Shown here one piece after another: positions 24,123 to 34,285 of a DNA stretch of 64,000 nt; position 1 is the stretch's first letter; each line of letters opens with the position of its first letter. The DNA lies in NCBI RefSeq assembly GCF_030053345.1, contig NZ_JASGBP010000002.1, forward strand, positions 186,001 to 250,000, written 5' to 3'. Position numbers and translations under genes: made by a program. The notes under the pieces were generated by a model. That model worked only from the letters and a program-made list of their open reading frames with translations. It did not search any database and was not told the origin of the DNA. This DNA comes from Flavobacterium sedimenticola (lineage in GTDB: Bacteria > Bacteroidota > Bacteroidia > Flavobacteriales > Flavobacteriaceae).

Positions 24123-26594
24123 ATGAAAAATGGAATCACCACTACCAAAGCTGTCGAACAACTTAAAATTCACGGTTATAACGAGTTGCCTTCAGCAAAA
24201 CCTAAAGGAATTTGGCAAATTGCTTTGGAAGTGATTAAAGAGCCCATGTTTATCCTACTTCTGGGTTGTGGCTTGGTCTATTTGGTTTTAGGCGATTATA
24301 CCGAGGGCATCATTCTGCTATGCTGGGTGTTTGTGATTATTTTTATCACTTTTTATCAGCATCGAAAGACCGAAAAATCACTGGAAGCCTTGCGACAACT
24401 TTCTTCTCCGCGAACTTTAGTCATTCGTGACGGTATAGAAACCCGAATTCCAGGAAGAGAAGTAGTGCCCGATGATGTGGTTATTTTACACGAAGGTGAC
24501 CGTGTACCTGCCGATGTTGTCATCCTGGAAAGTCATCATCTCACCATCGATGAGTCATTGCTAACCGGCGAATCGGTTCCGGTCACTAAGAATGACGACA
24601 CCGAAAATAAAGCGTACAGCGGTACCTTAGTCGTGCAAGGAAAAGGGTTGGCAAAAGTGATTCATACCGGAATAAAGACACAATTGGGTAAAATCGGGAC
24701 ATCCTTACAAACTATCGAGGAGGACAGCACCCGACTACAACGCGAAATGAAAAAACTCATCCGCAACTTGTTCATTGGCGGTGCCATTATCAGTTCGGGA
24801 GTTGTGACGGCCTTTTATTTTACCAGAGGTGATATCTTGAAGGCATTATTGAACGGATTAGCCACCGCAATGGCATTGCTACCCGAGGAATTTCCGGTTG
24901 TATTTACTATTTTTTTAGCCTTAGGTGCCTGGCGTCTGTCCAGAAACAAAGTATTAACACGTAAAACTTCTGCCATCGAAACATTGGGCTCTGCCACTGT
25001 ATTGTGTAGTGATAAAACCGGAACCATTACCCAAAGCAAAATGGAGATGGCTGCCTTGTATGTGAATCAAACAACGTATTACAGAGGAGAATTTGATTTC
25101 AATACTAATGATATCAAAGAACTACTGAAAACATTGTATTTCGCCTCGTCAAACAATTCCATTGACCCTATGGAAAAAGCCATTGCAAACGAATATGAAA
25201 AAGGAAAGCCAACCGAAATTTCTTTTCCACTTGTTAAAGAATACCCGTTGAGTCGGGAATTGTTTGCCATGACCAGAGTATACCAATCGGTGAATCATTC
25301 CCTGACAGCATATTGCAAAGGAGCACCGGAAGCTGTTTATCAATTGTGTCATCTATCGGAAGCTGAAATCAATGCCTATACTCCAATTGTTTTGGATTTG
25401 GCCGAAAGCGGTTTCCGAGTGCTGGCCGCAGCGAAAGGCAGTTCCAACAATGGGCTACCCGAACAACAAAGCGATTTCAATTTTTCTTTCGTTGGCTTTG
25501 TGGCCTTTGAAGATCCGATACGACCCGAAGTACCGCAAGCCATAAAGGAATGTTATGAGGCCGGAATCAACGTGATTATGATTACCGGCGATTATCCGGC
25601 AACGGCCAAAAGTATTGCCAATCAAATTGGTTTACAACATAATGCATCGGTACTCACCGGTACCGATTTGCAACAAATGAGTGAAGAAGAATTAAAGCAA
25701 AAAATCAAGCAGACCCATATTTTTGCACGCATCGTTCCGGAACAAAAATTACAAATCGTTAAAGCACTCAAAGCCAATGGTGATATAGTAGCCATGACAG
25801 GCGATGGCGTAAACGACGCACCGGCATTAAAAGCTGCCGACATCGGTGTAGCCATGGGTTTAAAAGGAACCGATGTCGCCCGCGAGGCGTCCTCGCTGGT
25901 TTTGCTGGATGACAATTTTGCTTCAATAATTCAGGCTATTCGATCCGGGAGAAGAATATTTGACAATTTGCAAAAAGCCATGTCTTACATCATTGCTATT
26001 CATATTCCTATTATCGGCCTGGTTTTGATGCCTGCTTTTTTTTCTTGGTTACCCATATTGTTGATGCCACTTCACATTGTTTTTTTGGAGCTGATTATCG
26101 ATCCGGTTTGTGCCGTAGCCTTTGAATCGGAACAAGAAGAAAAAAAAATCATGAGTCGGCCCCCGCGAAAACCCGATGCGCTTTTCTTTGGTTGGTCTAA
26201 AATACTTTTCAGTTTGTTTAAAGGAACACTTTTATTGGGTATGGTGATTGCGGTGTATGCGATTTCCATTGACGAAGGTCATACCGATGGCGAAATAAGA
26301 GCGATTGCTTTTTCTTCTTTAATCATGGGTAATGTGTTTTTAATCCTGTCTTCCTTATCCGATACCCGAAACTTTATAGCTGTTGTATTGGAAAAAAATA
26401 CAGCGGTCATTGTTATTTCATTGGTAGCAATTGCGATACTGTTGCTGACCATCACCGTTCCTTTTTTAAAAAATATTTTTGCCTTTGAGTTTCCGGGGTA
26501 CAAACACTTTTTACCATCATTAATTGGAGCCCTAGTGATGCTTCTTGTGCTCGAATTGGTGAAGTATGTAAAGCCACGTTTCGGTAAAGTTTAG
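24123..26594 (+). CDS. Cation-translocating P-type ATPase (Ca2+-type, P2)
   Basis: A full-length 823-residue pump. An N-terminal cation-ATPase domain opens the protein. The actuator loop TGES is at about 148-151. The membrane metal-site motif PEEFP is at about 254-258, where Ca2+ pumps have PEGLP. The phosphorylation motif DKTGT has Asp297, and the hinge TGDGVNDAPALK is near 559-570. About ten membrane segments fit, with four to six after the hinge. The family is the P2A-like group related to Ca2+ and Mn2+ pumps. The ion cannot be fixed, because the PEEFP variant is not the SERCA consensus. The gene stands alone on this strand. Confidence 0.9.
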   Translation: MKNGITTTKAVEQLKIHGYNELPSAKPKGIWQIALEVIKEPMFILLLGCGLVYLVLGDYTEGIILLCWVFVIIFITFYQHRKTEKSLEALRQLSSPRTLVIRDGIETRIPGREVVPDDVVILHEGDRVPADVVILESHHLTIDESLLTGESVPVTKNDDTENKAYSGTLVVQGKGLAKVIHTGIKTQLGKIGTSLQTIEEDSTRLQREMKKLIRNLFIGGAIISSGVVTAFYFTRGDILKALLNGLATAMALLPEEFPVVFTIFLALGAWRLSRNKVLTRKTSAIETLGSATVLCSDKTGTITQSKMEMAALYVNQTTYYRGEFDFNTNDIKELLKTLYFASSNNSIDPMEKAIANEYEKGKPTEISFPLVKEYPLSRELFAMTRVYQSVNHSLTAYCKGAPEAVYQLCHLSEAEINAYTPIVLDLAESGFRVLAAAKGSSNNGLPEQQSDFNFSFVGFVAFEDPIRPEVPQAIKECYEAGINVIMITGDYPATAKSIANQIGLQHNASVLTGTDLQQMSEEELKQKIKQTHIFARIVPEQKLQIVKALKANGDIVAMTGDGVNDAPALKAADIGVAMGLKGTDVAREASSLVLLDDNFASIIQAIRSGRRIFDNLQKAMSYIIAIHIPIIGLVLMPAFFSWLPILLMPLHIVFLELIIDPVCAVAFESEQEEKKIMSRPPRKPDALFFGWSKILFSLFKGTLLLGMVIAVYAISIDEGHTDGEIRAIAFSSLIMGNVFLILSSLSDTRNFIAVVLEKNTAVIVISLVAIAILLLTITVPFLKNIFAFEFPGYKHFLPSLIGALVMLLVLELVKYVKPRFGKV

Positions 26595-26681
26595 TTAAGA
26601 ATCAAAAAGATAGGGTTGACAAGAGTTTCCAAGTTTGAACTATTATTGTCAGGCTTGTAGATGCATTAGACCGGAAAATAC

Positions 26682-27074
26682 TCAGCCATTTCCTTTTAAG
26701 ATATAGTCGTATTTATCAATAGGGATGGGTTTTGATAAAAATGCTTTAACGCAAACGAATTGCTCTGCTTTTTTTATGTCAATTTGATCTGTTGAGGATG
26801 AAACAATGTAGACCTCTATATTGCCGTTATGGTGTAAGTTGTGTTTCTCAAATTCCTGTATAAATTCCCAGCCATTCATCACCGGCATGTTTAAATCTAA
26901 GAGTACCACAAAGTGCTCTTCTCTTGAATATTCTTCAAGCAGTTTATCGAGACCGGCTTTACCATTCAAACAAGAAAAAATGCGAACCCCATCATCAAGT
27001 TTGGTTAACGCTTTTATGGTTATAAATTGGTAAATCTCATCATCATCTATGAGTATGATTTTTTTATTCATCAT
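26682..27074 (-). CDS. Response regulator receiver protein (stand-alone)
   Basis: A 130-residue single receiver domain. The acidic pair is in ILIDDDEIYQF, the phosphoacceptor is Asp60 in VVLLDLNMPVMNGWEF, the conserved Ser/Thr is in YIVSSSTD, and the Lys is in AFLSKPIPID. There is no output domain, so it passes phosphate or acts by protein contact. Its start overlaps the end of the REC-PAS-HisKA gene by 11 bases, so the two are cotranslated. It is the last gene of the four-gene signalling operon. Confidence 0.9.
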   Translation of the reverse strand: MMNKKIILIDDDEIYQFITIKALTKLDDGVRIFSCLNGKAGLDKLLEEYSREEHFVVLLDLNMPVMNGWEFIQEFEKHNLHHNGNIEVYIVSSSTDQIDIKKAEQFVCVKAFLSKPIPIDKYDYILKGNG

Positions 27075-28080
27075 TGGAATCTCGAAAACTTATAAGTTGA
27101 CTCTCATTAACAATCTCACGGACAATGGCATCCATTTCATCGGTGGAAACCCGCAGTTGTTGCAATAAAAAAGGCATTTCTTTTGAATCATAAGAAAGCA
27201 TCTCAATCAAATTTAATATACCGAGTATACGGGATATGGGTGCTCTTACGATGTGCGACTGAGTCCAGGCTATTTTTTTGAGTTTCATATTCTGCCCTTC
27301 GATAGTTTGCAAATGGTTGAGTTTGTCTGTGATGTCGTTAGATAACACTATTCGGGCTTTTCGACCATTGTATTCCATATCTCCGCTGTAAATTTCAACC
27401 TGAATGTGTTGTCCTGATTTTAACTTATGGGTGTAAATACCCGAGAAGGCTTGTTTTCGCTCTTCTTCCGTTTTTGCTAATTGTTGATTGAGATTTTTTA
27501 GCTCCTCCTTTGGTCGGATATCTCGAATCGTCATTTTTAAAAACTCGTCTCTCGAATACCCGTATTTTCGAACCGCCGCTTCGTTAACATCCAAAAAGAT
27601 GAGGTTCTCGGCATCATAGAGCCACAAAGGCTGCGGAGTGAAGTTGAAAAGATGCTGGTAAACTTCTTTGGATTTGTTTTGTTCGTACATGAATTTCTTT
27701 CGCTCCAAGGCATAAATGATGGATTTGTACAAAATCTCGGCATTGATTTCATCTTTAATCAAGAAATCGGAAACCCCTTTGGCCAAACTTTCTCGCGCCA
27801 TTTTGATGTTGCTGTATCCGGTGAGTATAATAATAGGGGTTCCTTGGGCTACACTTTGAATCTTATCTACTAAATCAATTCCGTCTAAATCCGGTAAATT
27901 GAAGTCGAGGAGAATTATTGAATAAATCGTTTCCGGGGTAAATTTTTCCAATACCGACTGATAATCGGTGCAATGGTCAATAGTCACCTGTTCAAATTTA
28001 TCATGCAGATTTTCTTCTATTAACAAATAATCACCGGGATTATCTTCTACAACAAGGACATGTATTTTAAGGTTTTCCAT
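27064..28080 (-). CDS. REC-PAS-HisKA protein lacking an ATPase domain
   Basis: A 338-residue protein. An N-terminal receiver (1 to about 125) has Asp59 in SIILLDFNLPDLDG. A PAS domain follows (about 140-250; FNFTPQPLWLYDAENLIFLDVNEAA). It ends with a HisKA-like helix pair (about 262-335) whose H-box is IAWTQSHIVRAPISRI. No HATPase domain follows, and the next gene starts inside its last codons, so this is not a simple truncation. The protein could take phosphate on Asp59 or on the H-box histidine and relay it. Proteins of this shape recur in Bacteroidetes next to stand-alone receivers. Confidence 0.82.
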   Translation of the reverse strand: MENLKIHVLVVEDNPGDYLLIEENLHDKFEQVTIDHCTDYQSVLEKFTPETIYSIILLDFNLPDLDGIDLVDKIQSVAQGTPIIILTGYSNIKMARESLAKGVSDFLIKDEINAEILYKSIIYALERKKFMYEQNKSKEVYQHLFNFTPQPLWLYDAENLIFLDVNEAAVRKYGYSRDEFLKMTIRDIRPKEELKNLNQQLAKTEEERKQAFSGIYTHKLKSGQHIQVEIYSGDMEYNGRKARIVLSNDITDKLNHLQTIEGQNMKLKKIAWTQSHIVRAPISRILGILNLIEMLSYDSKEMPFLLQQLRVSTDEMDAIVREIVNESQLISFRDSNDE

Positions 28081-28143
28081 ATGGGTATCACAGGATAATA
28101 TTGCTACTCACGATACAAATTCATTTCATGAAACAATCGATTA

Positions 28144-28584
28144 CTATTGCGGGATGTTATTTTTGGGTAGTTTGGATAATTGCAACCAAAACTCTTCTAT
28201 TTTGAGTATCGTGTTCAGAAAATCATCCATTTCTATCGGCTTGGTGACATAACTGTTGGTGTGGTTTTGATAGGCTTTATCTACATCTCTTTGATTGGAA
28301 GAAGTGGTCAACATTATCACCGGGATGGTTTTCAAAGCATCATCTTCCTTAATCACTTTTAGCACGTCGTGACCACTGTAAATAGGAATATTGATATCCA
28401 TCAAAATTAAATCGGGGATTTCCGCCTCACCAAAAGCCCCTTTTCGAAACAGAAAGTCTAACGCATCTTGTCCGTTTTTAACTACGCTGATTTTGGTCTT
28501 GACTTTACTTTCTTCAAATGCTTCCAGGGTTAGGATAATATCCCCTTCGTTGTCTTCAACCAACAATATATGAACTTCTTTCAT
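28144..28584 (-). CDS. Rcp1-type response regulator receiver protein
   Basis: A 146-residue single receiver of the Rcp1 kind found with bacteriophytochromes and PAS kinases. It begins with LLVEDNEGDIILTLEAF, has Asp63 in DLILMDINIPIYSG, MLTTSSNQRDV for the switch residue, and YVTKPIEMDDF for the lysine. It lies 9 bases after the giant PAS kinase and is probably its direct phosphate acceptor. No output domain is present. Confidence 0.9.
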   Translation of the reverse strand: MKEVHILLVEDNEGDIILTLEAFEESKVKTKISVVKNGQDALDFLFRKGAFGEAEIPDLILMDINIPIYSGHDVLKVIKEDDALKTIPVIMLTTSSNQRDVDKAYQNHTNSYVTKPIEMDDFLNTILKIEEFWLQLSKLPKNNIPQ

Positions 28585-28593
28585 ATTGTATTT

Positions 28594-31500
28594 TTATTTG
28601 TTTAATGTAAAATAAAATGAACTGCCCTGGCCCGGTACAGATGTCACCCAAATTTTTCCGCCCCACATTTCGACATGCTTTTTGACTATAGCCAACCCGA
28701 TTCCGGTACCGTCATATTGGTTCCTGTTGTGAAGCCTTTGAAAGATAATAAAAATTTTTTCAAAAAAACGCTCGTCAATTCCAATTCCGTTATCTCTGAC
28801 TTCAAAAACCCATTCGGTTTCGTTTTCTTGTACCAAAAAATCGATTACAGGAGCCACATCCGGTTTGGAATATTTCAGAGCATTGTCTAAAAGCGAATGA
28901 ATGGTTTGTATGAGCGGCGTTTTTTCGGCTAACACGATTGGCAAGTTCCCAAAATTGATAACCGCTTTTGATTCCTGTATCATTTTGCGTCTTAATCTCA
29001 AATATTCCTGAAAGACTTCGTTTAAGTCAACAGATTCCGACACTTCGGCATACCTTCCTGCTCTGGAGTATTCCAACAAATCGATGATGATTTTTTTCAT
29101 TCTTTTAGCACCATCTATGGCAAAATAGATGTATTGATGTGCTTTCTCATCGAGCTGATCGCCGTATTTCCGTTTGAGTAAATCCATGAAGCTGGTAATC
29201 ATCCTCAGCGGTTCCTGTAAATCATGCGAAGCGGTAAACGCAAACTGATCCAATTCTTCGTTGGCAATTTCCAGTTCTTGTGCATGTTTTTTTAGCGAAA
29301 CATTCAGTTCGAATAGCTCTAATTCATAACGTTTGCGATACGTAATATCGGTCAATGCCCCAATCATTCGAATAGGATTACCGGCGGCATCTCTGATGAT
29401 AAGTCCTTTATCGATCACATAAGCGTAATCGCCGTTTGCTTTTTTGAGCTGATATTCGGAACCCCATTTGTTGGTGTTTTTGTTGGAAACCGATTCGCTG
29501 ATGGAATTCATTACGGCGTTAAAATCCTCCGGATGAATAAGCGAAGACCAATAGTCGACAGTTGGCACAAAGTTTTCTGTTTCATAGCCGAACAGCTTTT
29601 TGAAACCTTCACCCCAATAAAGTGTATCCTCTGTAATATTCCAGTCCCAAATAGCATCGTTGGTGGCTTCCGATATTTTTTCGAAGCGTTCGTTGGCTTC
29701 CAAGATTTTAATATCGGTTTGCTTTCTTAACGTTACGTCTTTGAAATATACTGATAAACCTTCTGCGTTGGGATAGGCCGTAACCTCAAACCATTTGTTC
29801 AGCGTTGGATAAAACTCTTCAAAGGTGACGTTTTCTCCCGTGGCTATGGCTTTATGGTATCGTCTGTAAAAATCAGAATCGACTGCATCGGCATATACTT
29901 CCCAGAGGTTTTTACCCACAATTTCTTCTTTTTTTCGATCCAGAATATTTTCCGCTTCCTTATTCCAATACGTTACTATCCAATCGTTATCCACCGCAAA
30001 AAAGGCATCACCTATACTTTCAAGGATTTTGTTTTTCTCTTCAAAGGCTTTCAGCAATCGATGGTCGGCCTCTTTTCTGAGGGTGATGTCTCGGAAAAAG
30101 ACGCTAATCCCTTCGTTGGAAGGGTAGGCATTCACCTCGAGCCATATACCATAAAAATCTTCAAATGTTATAGGCTCTCGGGTTTCCATTACTTTGTGGT
30201 AGTTTGTGTAAGAAGGTAAATCAACAGCTTCCGGGAAAACGCTCCACAAGTTTTTGCCAACTAAGTCTTCTCTTTTTACGCCCAGAAGTTTTTCGGCGGT
30301 ATTGTTCCAATAGGTTACCACAAAATCGTTGGTCATCGTAAAAAAAGCATCGCCAATACTTTCGATGATATTAATCTTTTCTTCGTAGGCGTTCTTTAAG
30401 TCTTCAGCTGCTTTTTTGCGCTCGTCTATATTTTTGAAGTAAGAAGAAACACCGCCGTTGGACGGATAGGTATTAATTTCGTACCAAGAATTATTTCCCG
30501 GGTAGAGATACTCGTAACTTTCGGCAATGCCCGATTTGGCAACGCGTTTGTAAATTTTTTCCATTTCGGTACCTTTGGCAGCTTCAAATTCTTTCCAAAT
30601 GTTTTTACCCAAAACGTCTTCACTTTTTTTGTCCAGCAGTTTTTCAGCTTCCTTGTTAAAATAAGTAAAATTCCAATTTTTGTCGACGGCATAAAAAGCA
30701 TCGGAGATACTGCTGATAATTTCTTGGATTAAAAGTGAAGTAGACTTCATCGAATGGATGTCTTGCAAACTACCAAAAATTTTGGTGCATACGCCATCGA
30801 TTCGTTCGCTTTTCCCGATACAACGCACCCATTTTTCTTTACCGGTTGGCGTAACAATCAACAATTCTTCATCATACTCGGTACCGTCTTGGATTAACTT
30901 TTCTACGGCATTTTGGATGATTGATTTGCTTTCCTCTTTGTAAAATTCAAAGCCACCGGTTAGTGTAGGGTTGTAATTATCATCTACTTCAAGAATTTCC
31001 CTTACTATAGAAGACCAGTACATGGCATCGTTCCCGTTTTGTTTAATTCTGTCCATTTCCCAACTGCCAATCCGAGCCATTTTGGAAACTTCTTTATACA
31101 AATTGGTGATTCTTTTTTCCTCTGTAATGTCGAATACCATAGAGTTGAAAACGATGGTGTTATCGGCCAATCGATAAGGCGTTCCGAAGCCTTCGTGCCA
31201 TCTGACTTCACCGTTCGGTAAAATATTTCGCCATTGCATATGCCATTGGCTGAGATTTTCCACTGATTTTCGGATACTTTGACGTACTTCCTCGTAATTG
31301 CCACCCCGTTTGATTTGCTCCCAAATTAAGTCGATGTTTTCCTCAGATTCTTGAGGGGATAAATTCCAAATTCTGTGTGAGGCTTTAGAGACCGTGAATA
31401 GTTGATCTTTTCCGTTGGGATATAAATAGTATTGAAAGGCAACTCCGGGTAAGTCATCGGTTATAGATTGAAGTCGGTGCTCCGTTTTTTTCAAACTTGA

Positions 31501-33852
31501 AATGTCTTGAAAACTTCCGAAAAGGCGGATACATTTTCCGTTGTGCATCTCTGATTGTCCGATGGTTCGCACCCATTTTTCGTTGCCTTTTGCGCTTATT
31601 AAAGCGGCTTCAAAATCAAAAGGATTTCCGGTTTCAATCGAAGACTCAACGGTTTTCTTTACAAAATCTCTGTAATCTTCTCTGTAAAAATCGATACCGG
31701 ATTGGAGATCCGGACTATAATCGTGAGGATTCGTATCATGAATTTTATGCACTTCTGCGGACCATATCAGTTTGCTGTTGATTAAGTCGATTTCCCAACC
31801 TCCGATGTTGGCCAATTGAGTAGCATCATTTAAAAGTTCTTTGAGCTTTCGTTCATTCGTAATGTTTTTGGCCGTGGCATATACAATGCCTTCATCTTTT
31901 AAAGAGTTACTGTGCCAACTGAGCCAGATGGTATTACCGGTTTTGGTGATGTACCTATTCTCAAATTGGAAAACAGTTTGTCCTTCTTTGAGCTTGAGCA
32001 TTTCATTACTTGTGGTATGTTTGTCGGCCGGATGCACAAGATTTTGAAATGGAGTCCCTATTAATTCGGCTTCGGTATACCCTAAAAGGTCACAACCTGC
32101 TTTGTTTACTTTGATAAATCGACCTTCAAAATCAGTCAAGCAGATTAAATCGGGTAAGGCTTCAAATAAATGCGAAAGGTCTCCTTCCAGTCTTTTTCGG
32201 TTGATCTCCGACCCGATAAATGTTTCCAGTTTGGAAAGTATAGGACGGTGTTGTTCTATAGAAACTTTGTCCTCGGAGGCACCTACAACCAAAACACCTA
32301 CTATTTTTTCCTGATGTTTTAAAGGAATACCCAGTACCGATTTGATTCCGGATGCTTTAGCTCCTTTTTTTCTCAAGAACGGGGAATTGGAATCGATATC
32401 TCCCCAAGCAATGGCTTTTTTTTCTTTCCAAACTTTACCCGGAAGTCCTTTGTTTATAGGTATTTCAGTCAGGCTTCCTTCAATGGCATAGAAGTCTTGA
32501 GCTACGGGATTTCCGAGACATTTTGAATAAAGACGTATCGTTTTTTGATGAATTGAAGGCAACCAAATTTCACACAAACTAAAATCGGCGTATTCAACAA
32601 TCAGCTTGCAAAGCTCATAGAGAGACGTTTTTAAGTCGACTCCTTCGTTAAACACATTGCTTATTTTGGCCAATAACTCTTTTTGAATTTGTTCGTTTTT
32701 GAGAGCTGTTACATCTCTTTCGATAGCAACCCAATGGGTAAACCATCCTTTGTCATCGGCTACCGGAGACACCGTGAAATTTATCCAAAAAGGTTCTCCG
32801 TTTTTTTTGTAATTGATAGTGGTGATTTCACAAGATTCCCAATTTCGTATAGCCTTACTCAATCGTTCCAGAGCTTGCTTATCCGACTTGGGCCCTTGCA
32901 GAATACGTGGGGACTGACCCATAACTTCCTCGGCATCGTATCCCGTCATTTTTGTAAAGGCCTCATTGACATACAGTATTTTGGGTCCCGGTTCGTCAAA
33001 TGGCTCTGCCTCGGTTATCATGATTGCGTCATTGGTGTTGGTGATAACACTCTCCAATAGCTTGAGTCTTTGTTCTTCTTCCTTTTGAGCGGTTATATCT
33101 TGTACGGTTCCTTCAAAAGCGATGGGATTACCCTCAGTATCCAAGACCAATCGTCCTCGTTCATGGACCCATTTTATGCCACCATCCGGTACTATTATTC
33201 GATGGATTAAGTCGTGTATCTTTTCTCCGGAGAAGGCCCTACTTTGTTCACGATCAAACTCTTCCCGATCTTCAGGGTGAATGGTTTGCAAAAAGCTTTC
33301 GAAGGTTAAGGAAAACGCATCTTTGTTTCGCCCCCAAATTTTGTAAACTTCATCAGACCAACTCAGCGTATTGCCATCAGTTTCGAGTCGCCAATACCCC
33401 AAATTAGAAATGGAAGCAGCCGATTTTAGCTTCGCCTCGGAAGCCCTCAAATCAATTAGTTGTTGCTCTCTTTCAGTGACATTTATAGCAGAAACCATCA
33501 AAGCATTTCGTCCTTTAAAACTAACTTTGTGGCCGTAAATGTCCATCAGAATGTACTCGCCGTTTTTCTTTTTGTGTCTGAAAATGCCGAAATGAATGGT
33601 TCCTTCTTGTTCGTATATTTTCTCTTGTGCCCGAGCAGCTTTCGAAATTTCGGTATTGTCTTTTAAATCGTTTATCGTTAAGGCTAAAAATTCTTTCTTG
33701 CTGTATCCGTATAATTTTACTGCGGATTGATTGACATCGAGTATTTTGAAGTTTTCAATATCATACACCCAATTTGGGATGGGATTGTAAAGAAAAAGCG
33801 TACTGAAATCCGACTCAGTTGATACGTTTCTACTATTTTGGTCTTGATTCAT
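28594..33852 (-). CDS. Giant multi-PAS/GAF sensor histidine kinase
   Basis: A soluble 1752-residue kinase with no membrane segment. By eye it has three PAS domains (about 16-385), one GAF (about 395-550), eight more PAS domains (about 555-1525), then HisKA with His1543 in FTASHDLQEPL, and HATPase with N box DNALKYS, DNGIGI and GTGIGL. PAS domains 8-10 (roughly 1050-1395) are near-copies of each other (GDAFF, then VTYWN, VGKNLW, EVNAYPSNEGISVFF), so this part has grown by tandem duplication. It heads the operon with an Rcp1-type receiver, the REC-PAS-HisKA protein and a final receiver. Its signals are unknown; no chromophore cysteine is visible. Confidence 0.92.
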   Translation of the reverse strand: MNQDQNSRNVSTESDFSTLFLYNPIPNWVYDIENFKILDVNQSAVKLYGYSKKEFLALTINDLKDNTEISKAARAQEKIYEQEGTIHFGIFRHKKKNGEYILMDIYGHKVSFKGRNALMVSAINVTEREQQLIDLRASEAKLKSAASISNLGYWRLETDGNTLSWSDEVYKIWGRNKDAFSLTFESFLQTIHPEDREEFDREQSRAFSGEKIHDLIHRIIVPDGGIKWVHERGRLVLDTEGNPIAFEGTVQDITAQKEEEQRLKLLESVITNTNDAIMITEAEPFDEPGPKILYVNEAFTKMTGYDAEEVMGQSPRILQGPKSDKQALERLSKAIRNWESCEITTINYKKNGEPFWINFTVSPVADDKGWFTHWVAIERDVTALKNEQIQKELLAKISNVFNEGVDLKTSLYELCKLIVEYADFSLCEIWLPSIHQKTIRLYSKCLGNPVAQDFYAIEGSLTEIPINKGLPGKVWKEKKAIAWGDIDSNSPFLRKKGAKASGIKSVLGIPLKHQEKIVGVLVVGASEDKVSIEQHRPILSKLETFIGSEINRKRLEGDLSHLFEALPDLICLTDFEGRFIKVNKAGCDLLGYTEAELIGTPFQNLVHPADKHTTSNEMLKLKEGQTVFQFENRYITKTGNTIWLSWHSNSLKDEGIVYATAKNITNERKLKELLNDATQLANIGGWEIDLINSKLIWSAEVHKIHDTNPHDYSPDLQSGIDFYREDYRDFVKKTVESSIETGNPFDFEAALISAKGNEKWVRTIGQSEMHNGKCIRLFGSFQDISSLKKTEHRLQSITDDLPGVAFQYYLYPNGKDQLFTVSKASHRIWNLSPQESEENIDLIWEQIKRGGNYEEVRQSIRKSVENLSQWHMQWRNILPNGEVRWHEGFGTPYRLADNTIVFNSMVFDITEEKRITNLYKEVSKMARIGSWEMDRIKQNGNDAMYWSSIVREILEVDDNYNPTLTGGFEFYKEESKSIIQNAVEKLIQDGTEYDEELLIVTPTGKEKWVRCIGKSERIDGVCTKIFGSLQDIHSMKSTSLLIQEIISSISDAFYAVDKNWNFTYFNKEAEKLLDKKSEDVLGKNIWKEFEAAKGTEMEKIYKRVAKSGIAESYEYLYPGNNSWYEINTYPSNGGVSSYFKNIDERKKAAEDLKNAYEEKINIIESIGDAFFTMTNDFVVTYWNNTAEKLLGVKREDLVGKNLWSVFPEAVDLPSYTNYHKVMETREPITFEDFYGIWLEVNAYPSNEGISVFFRDITLRKEADHRLLKAFEEKNKILESIGDAFFAVDNDWIVTYWNKEAENILDRKKEEIVGKNLWEVYADAVDSDFYRRYHKAIATGENVTFEEFYPTLNKWFEVTAYPNAEGLSVYFKDVTLRKQTDIKILEANERFEKISEATNDAIWDWNITEDTLYWGEGFKKLFGYETENFVPTVDYWSSLIHPEDFNAVMNSISESVSNKNTNKWGSEYQLKKANGDYAYVIDKGLIIRDAAGNPIRMIGALTDITYRKRYELELFELNVSLKKHAQELEIANEELDQFAFTASHDLQEPLRMITSFMDLLKRKYGDQLDEKAHQYIYFAIDGAKRMKKIIIDLLEYSRAGRYAEVSESVDLNEVFQEYLRLRRKMIQESKAVINFGNLPIVLAEKTPLIQTIHSLLDNALKYSKPDVAPVIDFLVQENETEWVFEVRDNGIGIDERFFEKIFIIFQRLHNRNQYDGTGIGLAIVKKHVEMWGGKIWVTSVPGQGSSFYFTLNK

Positions 33853-34216
33853 ACATAACTTTTTTAATTAACAGTCAGCTTCTTAATTCAGTCAGAATCT
33901 ATGCTTGCTTAAAAGATGTTGCGAATTAAGCGTATTAAAAACACTACTATGCTGTGCTTTTCCGATAGTAAAATGAATCACATAAAAATCTTTAAGGTTT
34001 AAAAAAATGAATCGGATTATAAAACTAAGACAATATGGATGTAAACAAATTAACTTTTTTGGATGAAAAAAATATCCTGCTTCTCAAAGATAAAAAACAA
34101 AACTTAATTTGTAAGTAAAAAATTTCTATTTCTATTGTGCAATAATATAAATAAGTTAAACCTGTCAGATGTGATTTTCGGTAACGCTTTTCTGGAGTTT
34201 GTTTTAGTAAATAAAA
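33853..34216. other. AT-rich intergenic region upstream of the kinase operon
   Basis: No convincing gene is present. A short open frame on the minus strand (34025-34282) overlaps the ribBA terminator and has low-complexity content, so it is not called. The promoter of the kinase operon must lie here. Confidence 0.4.
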
Positions 34217-34243
34217 AAAGGCAAACAATAAGTGTTTGCCTTT
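34217..34243 (-). terminator. Terminator after ribBA
   Basis: An 11-base-pair stem (arms 34217-34227 and 34233-34243, core GGCAAACA with TGTTTGCC) surrounds a 5-base loop. On the minus strand it is followed by seven T. It ends the tpx-to-ribBA block. Confidence 0.85.
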
Positions 34244-34285
34244 ATATGACTGTTTTGAATTCTTTGGTCGGATAAGCAGCAAAAG

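Noticed and set aside
34025..34282. 85-codon open frame before ribBA
   Set aside because: AT-rich chance frame that runs through the ribBA terminator.
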